A stretch of 64,000 bases of DNA. Origin: an uncultured Thermoguttaceae bacterium. Lineage in GTDB: Bacteria > Planctomycetota > Planctomycetia > Pirellulales > Thermoguttaceae. How positions within the stretch are numbered: the stretch's first letter is position 1; each line of letters starts with the position of its first letter. Made by a program: the position numbers and the translations under genes. The notes under the pieces are model-generated. The model was not told the origin of the DNA. It worked only from the letters and a program-made list of their open reading frames with translations, and did not search any database. This document shows, one piece after another, positions 1 through 9,335 of the stretch. The stretch lies in NCBI GenBank assembly GCA_938084835.1, contig CALKER010000006.1, positions 310,001 through 374,000 on the forward strand. The letters run 5' to 3'.

Positions 1-197
1 GGGAGCTGTGCTTCTTGGTCCTTCAAGGTGAAATAGACATGCCCAGAGCGGGGACGGCAAAGGTTTGAAATCTCTCCAACCACCCATACGGCTGGAAAAG
101 CCTCCTGGATCAGCTCACGAAGGAGCACGGTGAGTTCGCTGATGGTTAAGATATAAGGGCGGGGTGGCCACCGTGGATGAACTGTGTCTGCACGCAC
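1..197 (-). CDS. xseA: Exodeoxyribonuclease VII large subunit, N-terminal fragment (cut by window edge)
   Basis: Only the first 65 codons are present; the gene runs off the left edge. The minus strand reads from a GTG start at 197, directly after an in-frame TAG, with an AGAGGA ribosome-binding site about nine bases upstream. The peptide contains [14 protein letters not shown], then WVVGEISNL and [10 protein letters not shown]. These are the hallmarks of the N-terminal OB-fold (tRNA_anti-like) DNA-binding domain of XseA. XseA with XseB degrades single-stranded DNA in the cytoplasm during repair. The catalytic C-terminal part lies outside, so integrity cannot be judged. Confidence 0.9.
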   Translation of the reverse strand, partial: MRADTVHPRWPPRPYILTISELTVLLRELIQEAFPAVWVVGEISNLCRPRSGHVYFTLKDQEAQL

Positions 198-614
198 CTA
201 AATTGGTCCTCTGGTAGTCCGATTAAGTTTGCATCTTTGTGGTTAGCGGGGACAAATTGCATTTGCGAGCTGGCCAGCGATTTTTGCACCTTATTTCGAA
301 CTTTCGTTTTTGTGATCATTTTCGGGTAAAGCTGCAGGGGTAGATCCCCAAAACGTTTTTGGCCAATGTGACTGATTTTAACGGTAACAATCGCGGAAAG
401 TTAATCCCAGCCTGGCCCCAGAAAGGCCCCCCTGCAGCACCAACGGGGGCTAAAAGCGAAAACACCCTCTGATCCGCTGCTTTTCAAGGCCGCTCTTTCA
501 AGCTATCTTACGAGCAATTTAATTCTGAAATCAATTTAAGCCCACACACGTCGAGAAGTTTCGTGTTGGTACTTGGCAAAACTATCACATGTTAAGCCGA
601 GGAGCGATCACCGC
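198..614. other. Intergenic region between divergent xseA and nitroreductase genes
   Basis: The stretch separates two divergently transcribed genes and so should hold both promoters. I see no convincing -10/-35 pair, no RNA gene and no coding frame. The last bases carry the GAGGAG ribosome-binding site of the nitroreductase (about 599-604). Confidence 0.5.
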
Positions 615-1148
615 ATGGACTTATTAGAGGGTATTCGCACGCGGCGAAGTATCCGACGGTTTCAGGCTCGTCCCGTGCCGCGGGGGTTAATTCGAACGAT
701 GATCGAAGCAGCCATGTTTGCCCCGAGTGCTCGAAATGCCCAGCCGTGGCAGTTCGTAGTGATTGACGATCGGCAGGTCCTGGCCAGCTACGGGAAGAAG
801 CATCCGAATGCCGAAATGGCTAAGGATGCACCGTTGGGGATCCTCGTGTGCGGCGATCTTCGCCTCGAATTATCCCCGGGATATTGGCCTGTCGATTGTG
901 CCGCAGCTGTGCAAAATCTTCTTTTGGCAGCGCACGCTGTGGGACTAGGGGCGGTATGGACAGGTGTATATCCCCGAGAGGACAGAATGCGAACGCTGCG
1001 AGAAATGTGCGGGCTTCCCCCGGAAGTTCAGCCTCACAGTTTGGTGGTGATTGGCTACCCGGCTGAAAGTCCGCCGATGCCTGATCGGTTTCGGGCGGAC
1101 CGGGTCCACCATTTGCGGTTTGGCCAACTCTATTCTTGGGAGGCCTAA
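615..1148 (+). CDS. Nitroreductase family FMN-dependent oxidoreductase
   Basis: The 177-residue protein begins MDLLEGIRTRRSIRRF, the classic nitroreductase opening in which the Arg-Arg-Ser stretch helps bind FMN phosphate. FAPSARNAQPWQFVV follows (a second FMN contact) and then DCAAAVQNLLLAAHAVGLGAVW in the central helix. The family forms homodimers that use NAD(P)H and FMN to reduce nitro-aromatics, quinones or flavins; the natural substrate here is unknown. I chose ATG 615 over an in-frame TTG at 573 because GAGGAG lies ten bases upstream and family homology begins exactly there. It stands alone, with 370 bp to the next gene. Confidence 0.88.
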   Translation: MDLLEGIRTRRSIRRFQARPVPRGLIRTMIEAAMFAPSARNAQPWQFVVIDDRQVLASYGKKHPNAEMAKDAPLGILVCGDLRLELSPGYWPVDCAAAVQNLLLAAHAVGLGAVWTGVYPREDRMRTLREMCGLPPEVQPHSLVVIGYPAESPPMPDRFRADRVHHLRFGQLYSWEA

Positions 1149-1519
1149 ATTAGGTTCTTCCTCCTCCGCCTGGGGGGAGTCGCTCGGCTTGAAGATTTCT
1201 CGAATCCTCGCCCGGCGGGGCTCAGTGCGGCGGTGCTATTTAAGGAAAATTTGAATTGGAACTGTCCATTAGGGGGTGATAGCCAGTGGGTTACGCAATG
1301 GAAATCGCATTTTTGTCTTCTGGCCGTCAAATTGCCTTTTCCCTCCGAGACCATTGCGATAGACTACGCGACAGGAACCCTAGCGGGCCATAGCTCAGCC
1401 TGATACAATAGCATTGCGATAAACACAATAAGAATGGGCGCCTTGGCGGGGTGACCGGACACATTACCCCCCACCCGGGACTTAGGAAGGCCCGGAACTC
1501 GGCCCATGGAGATGCCGCA
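1149..1519. other. Intergenic region before the kinase gene
   Basis: No gene or RNA is recognised. The stretch includes a possible in-frame 23-codon GTG extension of the kinase starting at 1451, which has no clear ribosome-binding site. Confidence 0.4.
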
Positions 1520-2653
1520 ATGTCGGGAACCACCTACCTTACTAGCACGGCAACTTTGACCTCGGTAACGCTCACCCTCGGGGGTCATCCCCACGAAAGG
1601 CCGGTCGCAAAGCTTGTCGAACAGTATCAGGCAATCCTTAAGCAAGAACGTCTTAGCTGGACTGTGCATCATCGGCTAATCCGGCGGTTAGGTTCGGGTG
1701 GACAGGGGGTGGTATACCTCAGCGAGCGGCGGGGGACCGATCATTTTACCTTGCCGGTGGCGCTAAAGATCTTCTCGCCAGAAAAATACGAAAGCGATTC
1801 TGCTTACGAGGAAGCCATGGGGCGGATCGCCCACATTGCTGCACGCGTGGCACAGATCGGGCAGGATAATCTCATCGACGTCCATAACTGGATCGAGCGT
1901 TACCGTGTGCGGATCATGGAGATGGAATATGTAGACGGCTATGACCTGGCTCGGCTGTTGACCAATAGCATGTTGGGTCGTGTGCGAGAAAGGGTCAGCG
2001 AACAGCGTTGGTGGTATATCAACGAGGTGGTCGCCACTGCCGGTCCGGAACAACCGCGGCTGAAGCCAGGCATCGCCATTGCCATTATCCGAGAATGTTT
2101 GGCGGCTTTAGCGGCCCTTCATCGCAAGGGGATTATTCACGGGGATCTTAAACCATCGAACATTATGCTGAAGCGTACGGGCAATGCGAAAATAATCGAC
2201 GTGGGGTCCGCCTTCCCCGCGGATGATCCGCCCCGTCCCCGTGCCTGCACTCCGCAGTACGCTCCGCCTGAGGTGTTGGAGGACAAGCCGAGCACTTACA
2301 CCTCCGATCTGTGCAGCCTCGGGTACGTATTGGTGGAAATGCTGGCTGGCCGGAGGCTATTTGGTCAACTTCGCGATCGGGACGAACTTATTCAGGCCAA
2401 GTACTTCCTCCCCCAACAGCTGGAACACATTCTACCGGCGGATGTGGCCAGCAGTCGCCATCTTATGACGTTCTGTAAACGACTTATCGCCCCGGATCCT
2501 GCTCGACGTTTTCAAAGTGCCGAGGAGGCAGAAGTCGGTCCCGACGGTGCGGCAAACTTCCATCGTGAGCTTGTCAAGGGGAACTTAGCTAGCGAGTACA
2601 CGAATGATATCCGCTACTGGTTGCAGGAGCTGGGCGAGGACGAACCTTCGTGA
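1520..2653 (+). CDS. Hanks-type serine/threonine protein kinase, soluble
   Basis: The 377-residue protein carries the kinase landmarks in order: glycine-rich loop GSGGQGVVY (58-66), VALK lysine (83), catalytic loop HGDLKPSN (207-213), metal-binding DVG in place of DFG (227-229) and APPE in place of APE (248-251). The catalytic Lys, Asp, Asn and metal Asp are all present, so activity is plausible. The HGD form makes it a non-RD kinase that may not need activation-loop phosphorylation. No membrane helix, PASTA or WD sensor is attached, unlike many planctomycete kinases. ATG 1520 is preferred because GGAG lies eight bases upstream; GTG 1451 is the alternative. It likely signals to FHA-containing partners; one FHA protein lies 4 kb away. 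Confidence 0.87.
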   Translation: MSGTTYLTSTATLTSVTLTLGGHPHERPVAKLVEQYQAILKQERLSWTVHHRLIRRLGSGGQGVVYLSERRGTDHFTLPVALKIFSPEKYESDSAYEEAMGRIAHIAARVAQIGQDNLIDVHNWIERYRVRIMEMEYVDGYDLARLLTNSMLGRVRERVSEQRWWYINEVVATAGPEQPRLKPGIAIAIIRECLAALAALHRKGIIHGDLKPSNIMLKRTGNAKIIDVGSAFPADDPPRPRACTPQYAPPEVLEDKPSTYTSDLCSLGYVLVEMLAGRRLFGQLRDRDELIQAKYFLPQQLEHILPADVASSRHLMTFCKRLIAPDPARRFQSAEEAEVGPDGAANFHRELVKGNLASEYTNDIRYWLQELGEDEPS

Positions 2654-3050
2654 CCACGTTCCGATGTCAAGCTCACACTAACATTAGGAGGGCACTTAAG
2701 GGCGGCGGGCGCCTTTCGGCCAGAGCCGAAGAAGCTTAATCTTCATCCCCTTTTGCTTCGCGTGAAAATTACTGTGTTTGGCACCGAACTGGCTATTTTC
2801 AAAAGAGCGTAAGTTTTCCGCCAACAGACGCGTCGAACTTGTGGAAAGGTCCCACGGGGCAGTTGGCTACCCACTTAACCCGAGGCTATTTTTATCGAAA
2901 GCTTTTCGACAGCGCCGGCCTGTTGAGCTCTTTTGGCTCATTCTGAAAAAACTTGGTAGATTCCGAAGCTGGCGGTTCCACTGCCGGCTGCCCTTTCATC
3001 AATTGCCTGTGTCATCCGACGGTGACTCCCAAAGTCGCGAAACTTTATCA
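2654..3050. other. Convergent intergenic region with a small hairpin
   Basis: It lies between the kinase (plus) and the AsmA-like gene (minus), which converge. At 2714-2731 the sequence TTCGGC-CAGA-GCCGAA forms a short stable hairpin 60 bp after the kinase stop. No uridine run follows directly, so it is only a weak terminator candidate. Nothing else is recognised. Confidence 0.35.
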
Positions 3051-4409
3051 TTAGCGAAGATTGGCGGAGTCTGCTTGTGGTGATGCCGTATTCCATGAGT
3101 TAGTTTCGTTTACAACCTGCGCAGAGACAGTGTCCCGCGCGGTGCTTGCAGAGCGAAACAACAGATCGCCTTTTTCCGATGGAGGACCAAGCGATCGGAC
3201 AAAGGCAGCAAATTCCGTCGGATAGGGTAAGGTACGGAACCTCTGCGGCAGAAGTAGCCAGAGATAGTATGGCCAGAAAAAGCTTGCTTGTTCTTCGCCA
3301 AAACTGCAAACAAAGTCTTTCCCCACAAGGGCGATGCGTTCCTCGGAAAACCCTGGCTCAAGCCACAATCGGCCAGCCTCCAAGTCGAAGCGTACTCTTA
3401 ACTCTTCGAAAGGGATTGAGGGGCCGGCGGTGAGTGTTCCCGCAACCATGCGGAGCTTTAGTGCGGACCACCACTGTTGGAGGAGGTCGCTGTGTAGTTG
3501 ACCACCGGCGACACGAATTACTCCCGTGACCTTCCTCCAGTGGCCGTTCCTCCATTGGGCTTTCTCTACCCATAGCTCGGAATCTCCATGAAGTAACCCA
3601 GCATAGACTCCTCCCAACATATCGTTTGGCGACGGGATGATGAATCGCCCTGACAACTCTGCCTGTTGGCCCGTTTCGTCAACAATATACCACACGTATC
3701 CGCGGAATGAGGCCCGCGATCCGAATGCAAGAAATCCGGGAAACCAAAGGCCAAGGAAACTGCATGGTAACTCCGTAGGCCCACTATGAAATCCGCAAGC
3801 AACCCCGGATTTCTCCCCCCATGAACGGACAAACCGAATTTCAACCGGACTTGCTCTCGTCTCACCAGCGGGCCAAAGCCGCACCAACAAGCTCTGACCT
3901 TCTAATGTGGACGCAAGCTCGAGCTGCCCCCGGGGAAAGATGAGAGCCAGGTCCCGATGGGTGAACTCTAAATGGGTTATCTCTCCCACAACGTGGTAGA
4001 GGCGTGGTTGACCAGGAGAAACATTTTCTGAGAGCTTGCGGAATAAGTTTTGTGTATCCCCAAACCTATGGAAATTTAGAAGGAACTTGTTTATCTGGAG
4101 CCCGTAATTTGCCGGAGAGAAAACACGTTTCGTAGTCCACAGAAGCTCATCCACATAAAGAGCCGGTGGCTCCGCACCGGGGTGCCCCAGAGAGAATCCC
4201 TTCAATCGCAGGCTGTGCGGTCGCGGATACTCCACCACCGCAACGTGCACTGGGTGGTCCATTAACAACGTCAGCTGCCGCTCAAGTAGCTGACGGTAAA
4301 GGGGAGTGCGGATCCAAATGGCCCACAATAGCACGCCGGTAGCCGGAAGAATCCCCAAAATTCCCACCGTGGTTACCCGCAACACCTTTCCGAGGTGCTT
4401 CCATGCCAT
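3051..4409 (-). CDS. Membrane-anchored protein with AsmA-like N-terminus
   Basis: This 452-residue protein has one N-terminal membrane segment (about 12-32, VTTVGILGILPATGVLLWAI). A short stretch follows of the kind seen at the start of AsmA/TamB-like proteins: a basic helix leading to HPVHVAVVEYPRPHSLRLKGFSLG, i.e. "new strand, then feature-bearing ligament". The rest alternates short beta-strands with polar turns and has no catalytic motif I recognise. AsmA-like proteins form beta-groove bridges for lipid movement or assembly between membranes, so a periplasmic envelope role is a reasonable inference. It lies 71 bp downstream of aroC on the same strand and may be co-transcribed. Function is otherwise unknown. 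Confidence 0.6.
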   Translation of the reverse strand: MAWKHLGKVLRVTTVGILGILPATGVLLWAIWIRTPLYRQLLERQLTLLMDHPVHVAVVEYPRPHSLRLKGFSLGHPGAEPPALYVDELLWTTKRVFSPANYGLQINKFLLNFHRFGDTQNLFRKLSENVSPGQPRLYHVVGEITHLEFTHRDLALIFPRGQLELASTLEGQSLLVRLWPAGETRASPVEIRFVRSWGEKSGVACGFHSGPTELPCSFLGLWFPGFLAFGSRASFRGYVWYIVDETGQQAELSGRFIIPSPNDMLGGVYAGLLHGDSELWVEKAQWRNGHWRKVTGVIRVAGGQLHSDLLQQWWSALKLRMVAGTLTAGPSIPFEELRVRFDLEAGRLWLEPGFSEERIALVGKDFVCSFGEEQASFFWPYYLWLLLPQRFRTLPYPTEFAAFVRSLGPPSEKGDLLFRSASTARDTVSAQVVNETNSWNTASPQADSANLR

Positions 4410-4480
4410 AGTTCAACCTACAATCCTACGGTAGATCGAATCAGGCGAATCTTCCCGACGCCTGGCCGGGGAGAAATTGC

Positions 4481-5695
4481 CTAATTGTTTGGAGGTGCCT
4501 GTGAAGCGTGTTCCGATGGAGAAGTACTTGCCGATTGGCTTCGGCGCTCCAGCCATTTGCGGGCTGTGGTATAGTACAAATCGATTCGGGATTTGACCTC
4601 GTCGATGTGATCACCACCGAATTTTTCCATCACCGCACGCGCGATTTCAAAAGCCACCACATTTTCCACAATCACACTGCAGGCGGCGATGGCACACACG
4701 TCGCTCCGCTCATAGTCAGCTTTTTGCGGTTGGAGTGTATCGAGGTTGATCGAGGGGAGAGGACGCGCCAATGTGGAGATAGGTTTCATCGCCGCCCGAA
4801 CTACAATGGGTTGGGCGTTCGTCATTCCGGCCTCCAGTCCGCCAGCGTTATTTTGTGGTCGAACGAAGCCAAGGGTACGGGAGCTGGCCTCCTGCGAAGC
4901 ATACTCAATAGGATCATGCACGCCCGAGCCGTGTCGGCAGGCAGCTTCGAAGCCGAGGCCAATTTCTACCCCTTTGATGGCTTGGATCGACATCACTGCC
5001 TGGGCGAGTCGCCCGTCAAGTTTCTGATCCCATTGCACATGACTTCCCAGCCCGAAAGGTGGGTTTTCTACCCGAACTTCGACAATGCCCCCCAAGGTGT
5101 CGCCCGCGCGACGGACCTCGGCAATAAGGTTCACCAGCTCTTCGTCGCGCTCGGGTTGTAATGTGTAAAGGACGCTTGCATCCCGTAGAGGGCGAAGCTC
5201 CCGGACGCGACCTTCGGGCACGTGAAGTCGAATTGATCCCACAGCCACTACGTAGGCAAAGACCTCAATCTCCACCGCATCCAAGAGTTGCTTAGCCAGA
5301 GCCCCTGCAGCCACTCGACCGGCTGTCTCCCGCGCACTTGCTCGCTCTAGGACGGCTCGAATTGAGCTGAGATACTTAATGGCTCCGGCGAGATCACCGT
5401 GACCCGGCCGGGGACAGGAAAGATCATCAAGCTTGTCAATTCTATAATCTTTGTTCGGGATCCAGAGTGCGATTGGGCTTCCGAGAGTGATTCCCCTCCA
5501 AATACCCGTCAAAATTTCAACCCGGTCCGCTTCGATTCGCTGCCTTCCCCCCCGACCAAAACCACCCTGCCTCCGCCGAAGCTCCGCATTAATACGCTCT
5601 TCATCGATCTGAACGCCCGCCGGGAAACCCTCCACCAGTGCGAGGATTCCCTTGCCATGAGATTCGCCCGCGGTTCGATACGACAAATTCGGCAT
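4481..5695 (-). CDS. aroC: Chorismate synthase
   Basis: The enzyme makes chorismate from 5-enolpyruvylshikimate-3-phosphate, the last common step to aromatic amino acids, and needs reduced FMN. The N-terminus has the signature RTAGESHGKGILALVEGFPAG. RRQGGFGRGGRQRIE follows, then the RASARETAGRVAAGALAKQLL segment and RSDVCAIAACSVIVENVVAFEIA near the C-terminus, all conserved in the family. At 404 residues it is longer than the usual 360-390, mostly through a Ser/Pro-rich C-terminal tail of about 25 residues. The ATG start gives MPNLSYRTAGESHG, the expected beginning. Confidence 0.96.
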   Translation of the reverse strand: MPNLSYRTAGESHGKGILALVEGFPAGVQIDEERINAELRRRQGGFGRGGRQRIEADRVEILTGIWRGITLGSPIALWIPNKDYRIDKLDDLSCPRPGHGDLAGAIKYLSSIRAVLERASARETAGRVAAGALAKQLLDAVEIEVFAYVVAVGSIRLHVPEGRVRELRPLRDASVLYTLQPERDEELVNLIAEVRRAGDTLGGIVEVRVENPPFGLGSHVQWDQKLDGRLAQAVMSIQAIKGVEIGLGFEAACRHGSGVHDPIEYASQEASSRTLGFVRPQNNAGGLEAGMTNAQPIVVRAAMKPISTLARPLPSINLDTLQPQKADYERSDVCAIAACSVIVENVVAFEIARAVMEKFGGDHIDEVKSRIDLYYTTARKWLERRSQSASTSPSEHASQAPPNN

Positions 5696-6741
5696 CGTAA
5701 AAGACTTTCAATCGCAGCTTGAACAAAATATTTGCACGAATCGAGGAAAATTTTAGTGTGGTTAGAAGTGTTTGTTGTGGTTGGTGGAGTTCCGACAACT
5801 TAATGATCCGGATATCCACGGGCCAAGGAAAGTCGGCAAGTGACGACACCGCCTCGGTCCCTTAAGGCCAGATTTGCTTTAGGCCAGATTTCCTTCGCGC
5901 CCCACAACCCATTCGTTTAGAGGTTCCTACCGCCCATTGTACCCGGGCGATTTTTGGCTCTCAGAGGCCAACTTTTACCACCGAGCTAGCGGCCTCCGGG
6001 AGAGACGTTGCCGACACTTTACGCGTAAGTCAGGCGGGACTTTGTAAGGGCCAATTGTTACTTTCAGCTACAAGTTGGGGCAACGGAAGCTGCACGAACG
6101 ATTTAGTCCTTGGGTGCTTGGCATCGGGTCAATTTAAAATATGAACACAAAATCTGAAAACGTTAGCCCGCAAAAATATCGGGGACCTGGGCAACTTTGC
6201 TATCTTTATACCCCCATTTAGGAGGGGCAGGAAGTACTTAGAAGATTTTTCGTTTTGCGTCTTGAGGATCCCCGGGGAACTTCTGGGAGCCAGCTAAAAA
6301 ATTTCTTTCTGCGAGCGTTGATCATTGAGATCAAAACCAATTAACGGCTTTACCCGTGTGAGTTTGCTGCTGACGGAAGTTTCGGCCTTATTTTGGAAGA
6401 GGAGCGACGTCGAATTACCCCCAACTGATTGGTGTTCGGGCCGGCAAACTTTGTGTGGCTCGTTTCCTTTGAAGCGCACCATTCCCGGGTATCCGACTAA
6501 AAATTTGTCGGCAAACGTCGGGGCCGAGGTAAGATAGGAAAAGTATGGGGGGATTTATTCTTCCTGTTTGACTCCGTAGATATTGAAGTCAGGGGCCTAA
6601 ACTTGGTGGAAAGGGGGCTCCTGGGGCTGGGCATTTTGGGGCATGTCATGCTTTTATCAATTTGGCAATTCGTGTGTTTGTTGATTTGGTAAACCACGCG
6701 CCACCGCGCCTTTCGGCTCTAGCTAAGGGACTCTTACGACT
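5696..6741. other. Gene-poor intergenic region
   Basis: About 1 kb between divergent aroC and the FHA gene. No frame shows homology or coding character that I recognise. A short tandem repeat of AGGCCAGATTT occurs at 5865 and 5881. The region should contain the promoters of both genes, but none is clear by eye. Confidence 0.4.
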
Positions 6742-7440
6742 ATGGCATCCGTTTGGCTGCGTGTCCTCGACGGCCCAGATCGCGGGGCAATTTTCGAAGA
6801 TCTTCCCACCCCCGTGTGCGTCGGCCGGGAGAGCGGCAATCACGTTCAGCTGCGAGACGAGCGGGTGAGCCGATTTCATCTGAAAATTCAGGAGGAGCGC
6901 GGCCGAATCGTCTTGGCCGATTTGGACAGCACCAATGGGACGCGAGTCAACGGAGAACCGGTCCAAGTTTGGCACCTTCGACCAGGCGATCTCATCCAAA
7001 TTGGTCGCACGGTGTTGTTGTACGGTTCACCGGACCAAATCACCGAACGGCTCAAGGAACTTCGCGGGGCCGTGGCGGCCGGGCAGCCGGTAGCCCCCAT
7101 GGCTGATGCCGATGAGCTGGATACCACGGAACTTTATCGACAACTTCAGGCGGAGTTCCTTGCAGGTGATAATGTGGAAGATTTTGCTCCACTGCACCTT
7201 CTTCTCCCACCGGAGCTTCCATACGATCTAACACCAGGACAGGTGGCCCAATTGGGTGAGCTGCTTCAATATATCCACCTGAGGCTTCGATCGGTCATAC
7301 GCACCGGCCGGATTGTATTTTTCGGAGATCGCGTCACCATCGAACAGCGGGCTTGGCAAAACCTCCTTGATCTCTCCGGACAGATCGCCACCTATCTCCG
7401 CCAGATCGGTGAGCCCGAGGAAGGATCGCAGAGTGATTAA
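6742..7440 (+). CDS. FHA-domain protein
   Basis: This is a 232-residue soluble protein. Residues about 1-95 form a forkhead-associated domain: the order GRESGNHVQL, VSRFHLKI, LADLDSTNGTRVNG matches the GR, SxxH and NG motifs that hold phosphothreonine. The C-terminal half is helical, with no second domain I can name. It probably binds phosphorylated partners of Ser/Thr kinases such as the one at 1520-2653. It converges on cheB with a 75-bp gap that contains an interrupted inverted repeat (GTGG/CCAC within GCAG/CTGC), possibly a shared transcription end. Confidence 0.87.
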   Translation: MASVWLRVLDGPDRGAIFEDLPTPVCVGRESGNHVQLRDERVSRFHLKIQEERGRIVLADLDSTNGTRVNGEPVQVWHLRPGDLIQIGRTVLLYGSPDQITERLKELRGAVAAGQPVAPMADADELDTTELYRQLQAEFLAGDNVEDFAPLHLLLPPELPYDLTPGQVAQLGELLQYIHLRLRSVIRTGRIVFFGDRVTIEQRAWQNLLDLSGQIATYLRQIGEPEEGSQSD

Positions 7441-7515
7441 TTCGTGAACAGCAAAGGCAGCTTGCGTGGGACCAACCACGGTCTGCTTTACCTTCGGGCG
7501 GGGCCTGCTCCGGAG

Positions 7516-8682
7516 TTAGTGGGGCAGCGACGAATCCCCAGTTTTTTCCTTATCAGATTTCGCTACCGCAACATGCTGATGGCCTCCTAACCAATGCTGG
7601 CGAACAAAGTTCATGATCACGAGTGCCGCCTCATCAAGATGAAATTGTTTGTGGACGTAACCCTGTAGGAAGGCCACCTTGTTCATCCCATAGACGTCGG
7701 AGCTTGCCTCGTCCTGGCCCAAAACATATCCCCCGGCTTCGCAAATTGCGCGGCAACCTTCTACACCATCCCGACCCATACCCGTCATAATTACGCCAAG
7801 TACTCGCGATCCAAAAACCCTGACGGTAGTAGTCATCATCACGTCAACACTTGGTTTATGACCGCTAACGGGTTGGCCGTCTGTGATGCTAATCTTGGCC
7901 GTCCCACCTATTTTGGTCACCTCCATGTGGTGTCCTCCGGGAGCGATGTACACGTGGTTAGGCTGGAGAAAATCTCCATGATCGGCTTCCTTGATCTCAA
8001 GTTGGGAGAGGGAATTCAATCGCCAGCTTAGCGCTTTTGTGAAATTGGGAGGCATATGTTGCACGACCAAAATCGGGGGCATGGGAGGCGCAAGGTCGGC
8101 AAAAAGGCGGGCTAAAGCAGGGGGGCCTCCTGTCGAAACTCCAATGGCAATCACGGCCCTGGCCAGAGTTGGTGGGGCATCGATGCTTTTTGATTTTTCT
8201 TTGGTTGCTCCGGGTGTAGGCCAACGCACACGACGTTTGTGAGACTGTCTGATTTGCAAGATTCGACGGATGTCACAGCCGGCAGCCAGTCGGATCTTTT
8301 GGACAAGCTCCGTCCGAAACTGCTGGTCGTTTTGCACTCCAAATTCTGGCTTGGCTACGTAGTCAAAGGCGCCGCGCTCAAGTGACTCGAAGGAAATGCT
8401 CGCGCCTTTTTGCGTCAATGTGCTGACCATGACCACCGGCAGAGGGAACCTCTCGATGATTGCCTCCAGAGTGCTGAGGCCGTCAAGCTCCGGCATTTGA
8501 ATGTCCAGCGTGAGGACGTCGGGTCGAAGCTTGGGGATGAGCTCGAGAACTTCCCGACCGTTTCTCGCACGTCCCACTACTGTCATTCCCGGCGTTTTGG
8601 AAACGATATCACAAATAATCTGACGAATAACCGCAGAATCGTCGGCGACTAAAACTTTAATTTCCGATGGTGCTTCAGTCAT
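7516..8682 (-). CDS. cheB: CheB-type receiver-methylesterase
   Basis: The protein has 388 residues. Residues 1-125 are a response-regulator receiver with phospho-acceptor Asp60 (TLDIQMPELDG), acidic pair DD in VADDSAV, and Lys111. Residues about 175-365 are the CheB methylesterase with the triad Ser183 (GVSTGG), His209 (VQHMP) and Asp305 (GMGRDG). CheB removes methyl groups from, and deamidates, chemoreceptor glutamates. No cheA, cheR, cheW or receptor gene lies beside it, so its cluster is elsewhere or it serves another methylation-controlled pathway. A linker of about 45 basic residues joins the domains. Confidence 0.93.
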   Translation of the reverse strand: MTEAPSEIKVLVADDSAVIRQIICDIVSKTPGMTVVGRARNGREVLELIPKLRPDVLTLDIQMPELDGLSTLEAIIERFPLPVVMVSTLTQKGASISFESLERGAFDYVAKPEFGVQNDQQFRTELVQKIRLAAGCDIRRILQIRQSHKRRVRWPTPGATKEKSKSIDAPPTLARAVIAIGVSTGGPPALARLFADLAPPMPPILVVQHMPPNFTKALSWRLNSLSQLEIKEADHGDFLQPNHVYIAPGGHHMEVTKIGGTAKISITDGQPVSGHKPSVDVMMTTTVRVFGSRVLGVIMTGMGRDGVEGCRAICEAGGYVLGQDEASSDVYGMNKVAFLQGYVHKQFHLDEAALVIMNFVRQHWLGGHQHVAVAKSDKEKTGDSSLPH

Positions 8683-9020
8683 GTGCGTTGACCCTTGTGA
8701 ATCGGCACACGGTGCAGAAGTTTACGGTGAGGGCTGGCCGACGGGCGTGCGGACTTCCAGCACGCACGAATCTGAGGTCCGTCGAGATCTGCCCCAGAAG
8801 TACTCCAGGAGGGAAGTTTCCTTGTGCCCCCACCACATTTCACGGACACGATGCTGAGTTTTTAAACAAATTTCTTGCCTCCCATGGTCTGGTTACGCCG
8901 CTACGAGGAAGGTTGGCCCAGGCTGCAAGTCCGCTATCCACGTACCCGGCGTAATTCAAGCCAAAAATGCCTCTTACGCTTGCCAAAATATAGGTCACAG
9001 TGGGGTGGCTCTCGGTTAAA

Positions 9021-9335
9021 TTAAATCCGTTGGTTACCGGAAGGATTGTCCAACTTTGGAGGGGTCATCACGCCTCGGCCGGCGGCTACTGGTACTGAAT
9101 CCCACTCGAGAAAATCTCGCCCATTTGCTTTAGTCTTGAGAGGGCGGCTCGGCACGAAGTTAAATCGCTTCGCCAGTTTCGCAAAAGGCACGCTATGAGA
9201 GTGACGATCTCTCGAAGGGACCGGCTTGGGCATGTCCGCCGTGGTGGGGGTGCGATATCGGAAGTTCAGGGTTAGTGTTGGCTGAAGGTAAAGGATCACT
9301 ATTGTGATCCCCACTATGGCGGGCCAATTTTTCAA
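9021..9335 (-). CDS. Possible small single-span membrane protein
   Basis: This open frame of 104 codons begins at TTG and gives a lysine, then a hydrophobic stretch WPAIVGITIVILYL (about 4-17), then a basic, Pro/Arg-rich tail. That pattern fits a short signal-anchored protein. There is no visible ribosome-binding site and no family match I know, and the start is a rare codon, so it may be chance. It is listed because it is the only frame in this 1.56-kb gap with protein-like character. Confidence 0.2.
   Translation of the reverse strand: MKNWPAIVGITIVILYLQPTLTLNFRYRTPTTADMPKPVPSRDRHSHSVPFAKLAKRFNFVPSRPLKTKANGRDFLEWDSVPVAAGRGVMTPPKLDNPSGNQRI

Noticed and set aside
4508..5161. 217-codon plus-strand open frame
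   Set aside because: It is antisense to the well-conserved aroC gene and shows no protein-like pattern.
7441..7515. Bidirectional terminator between the FHA gene and cheB
   Set aside because: An interrupted inverted repeat is present, but the stems are short with bulges and the T run is only three bases; mentioned in the FHA entry only.
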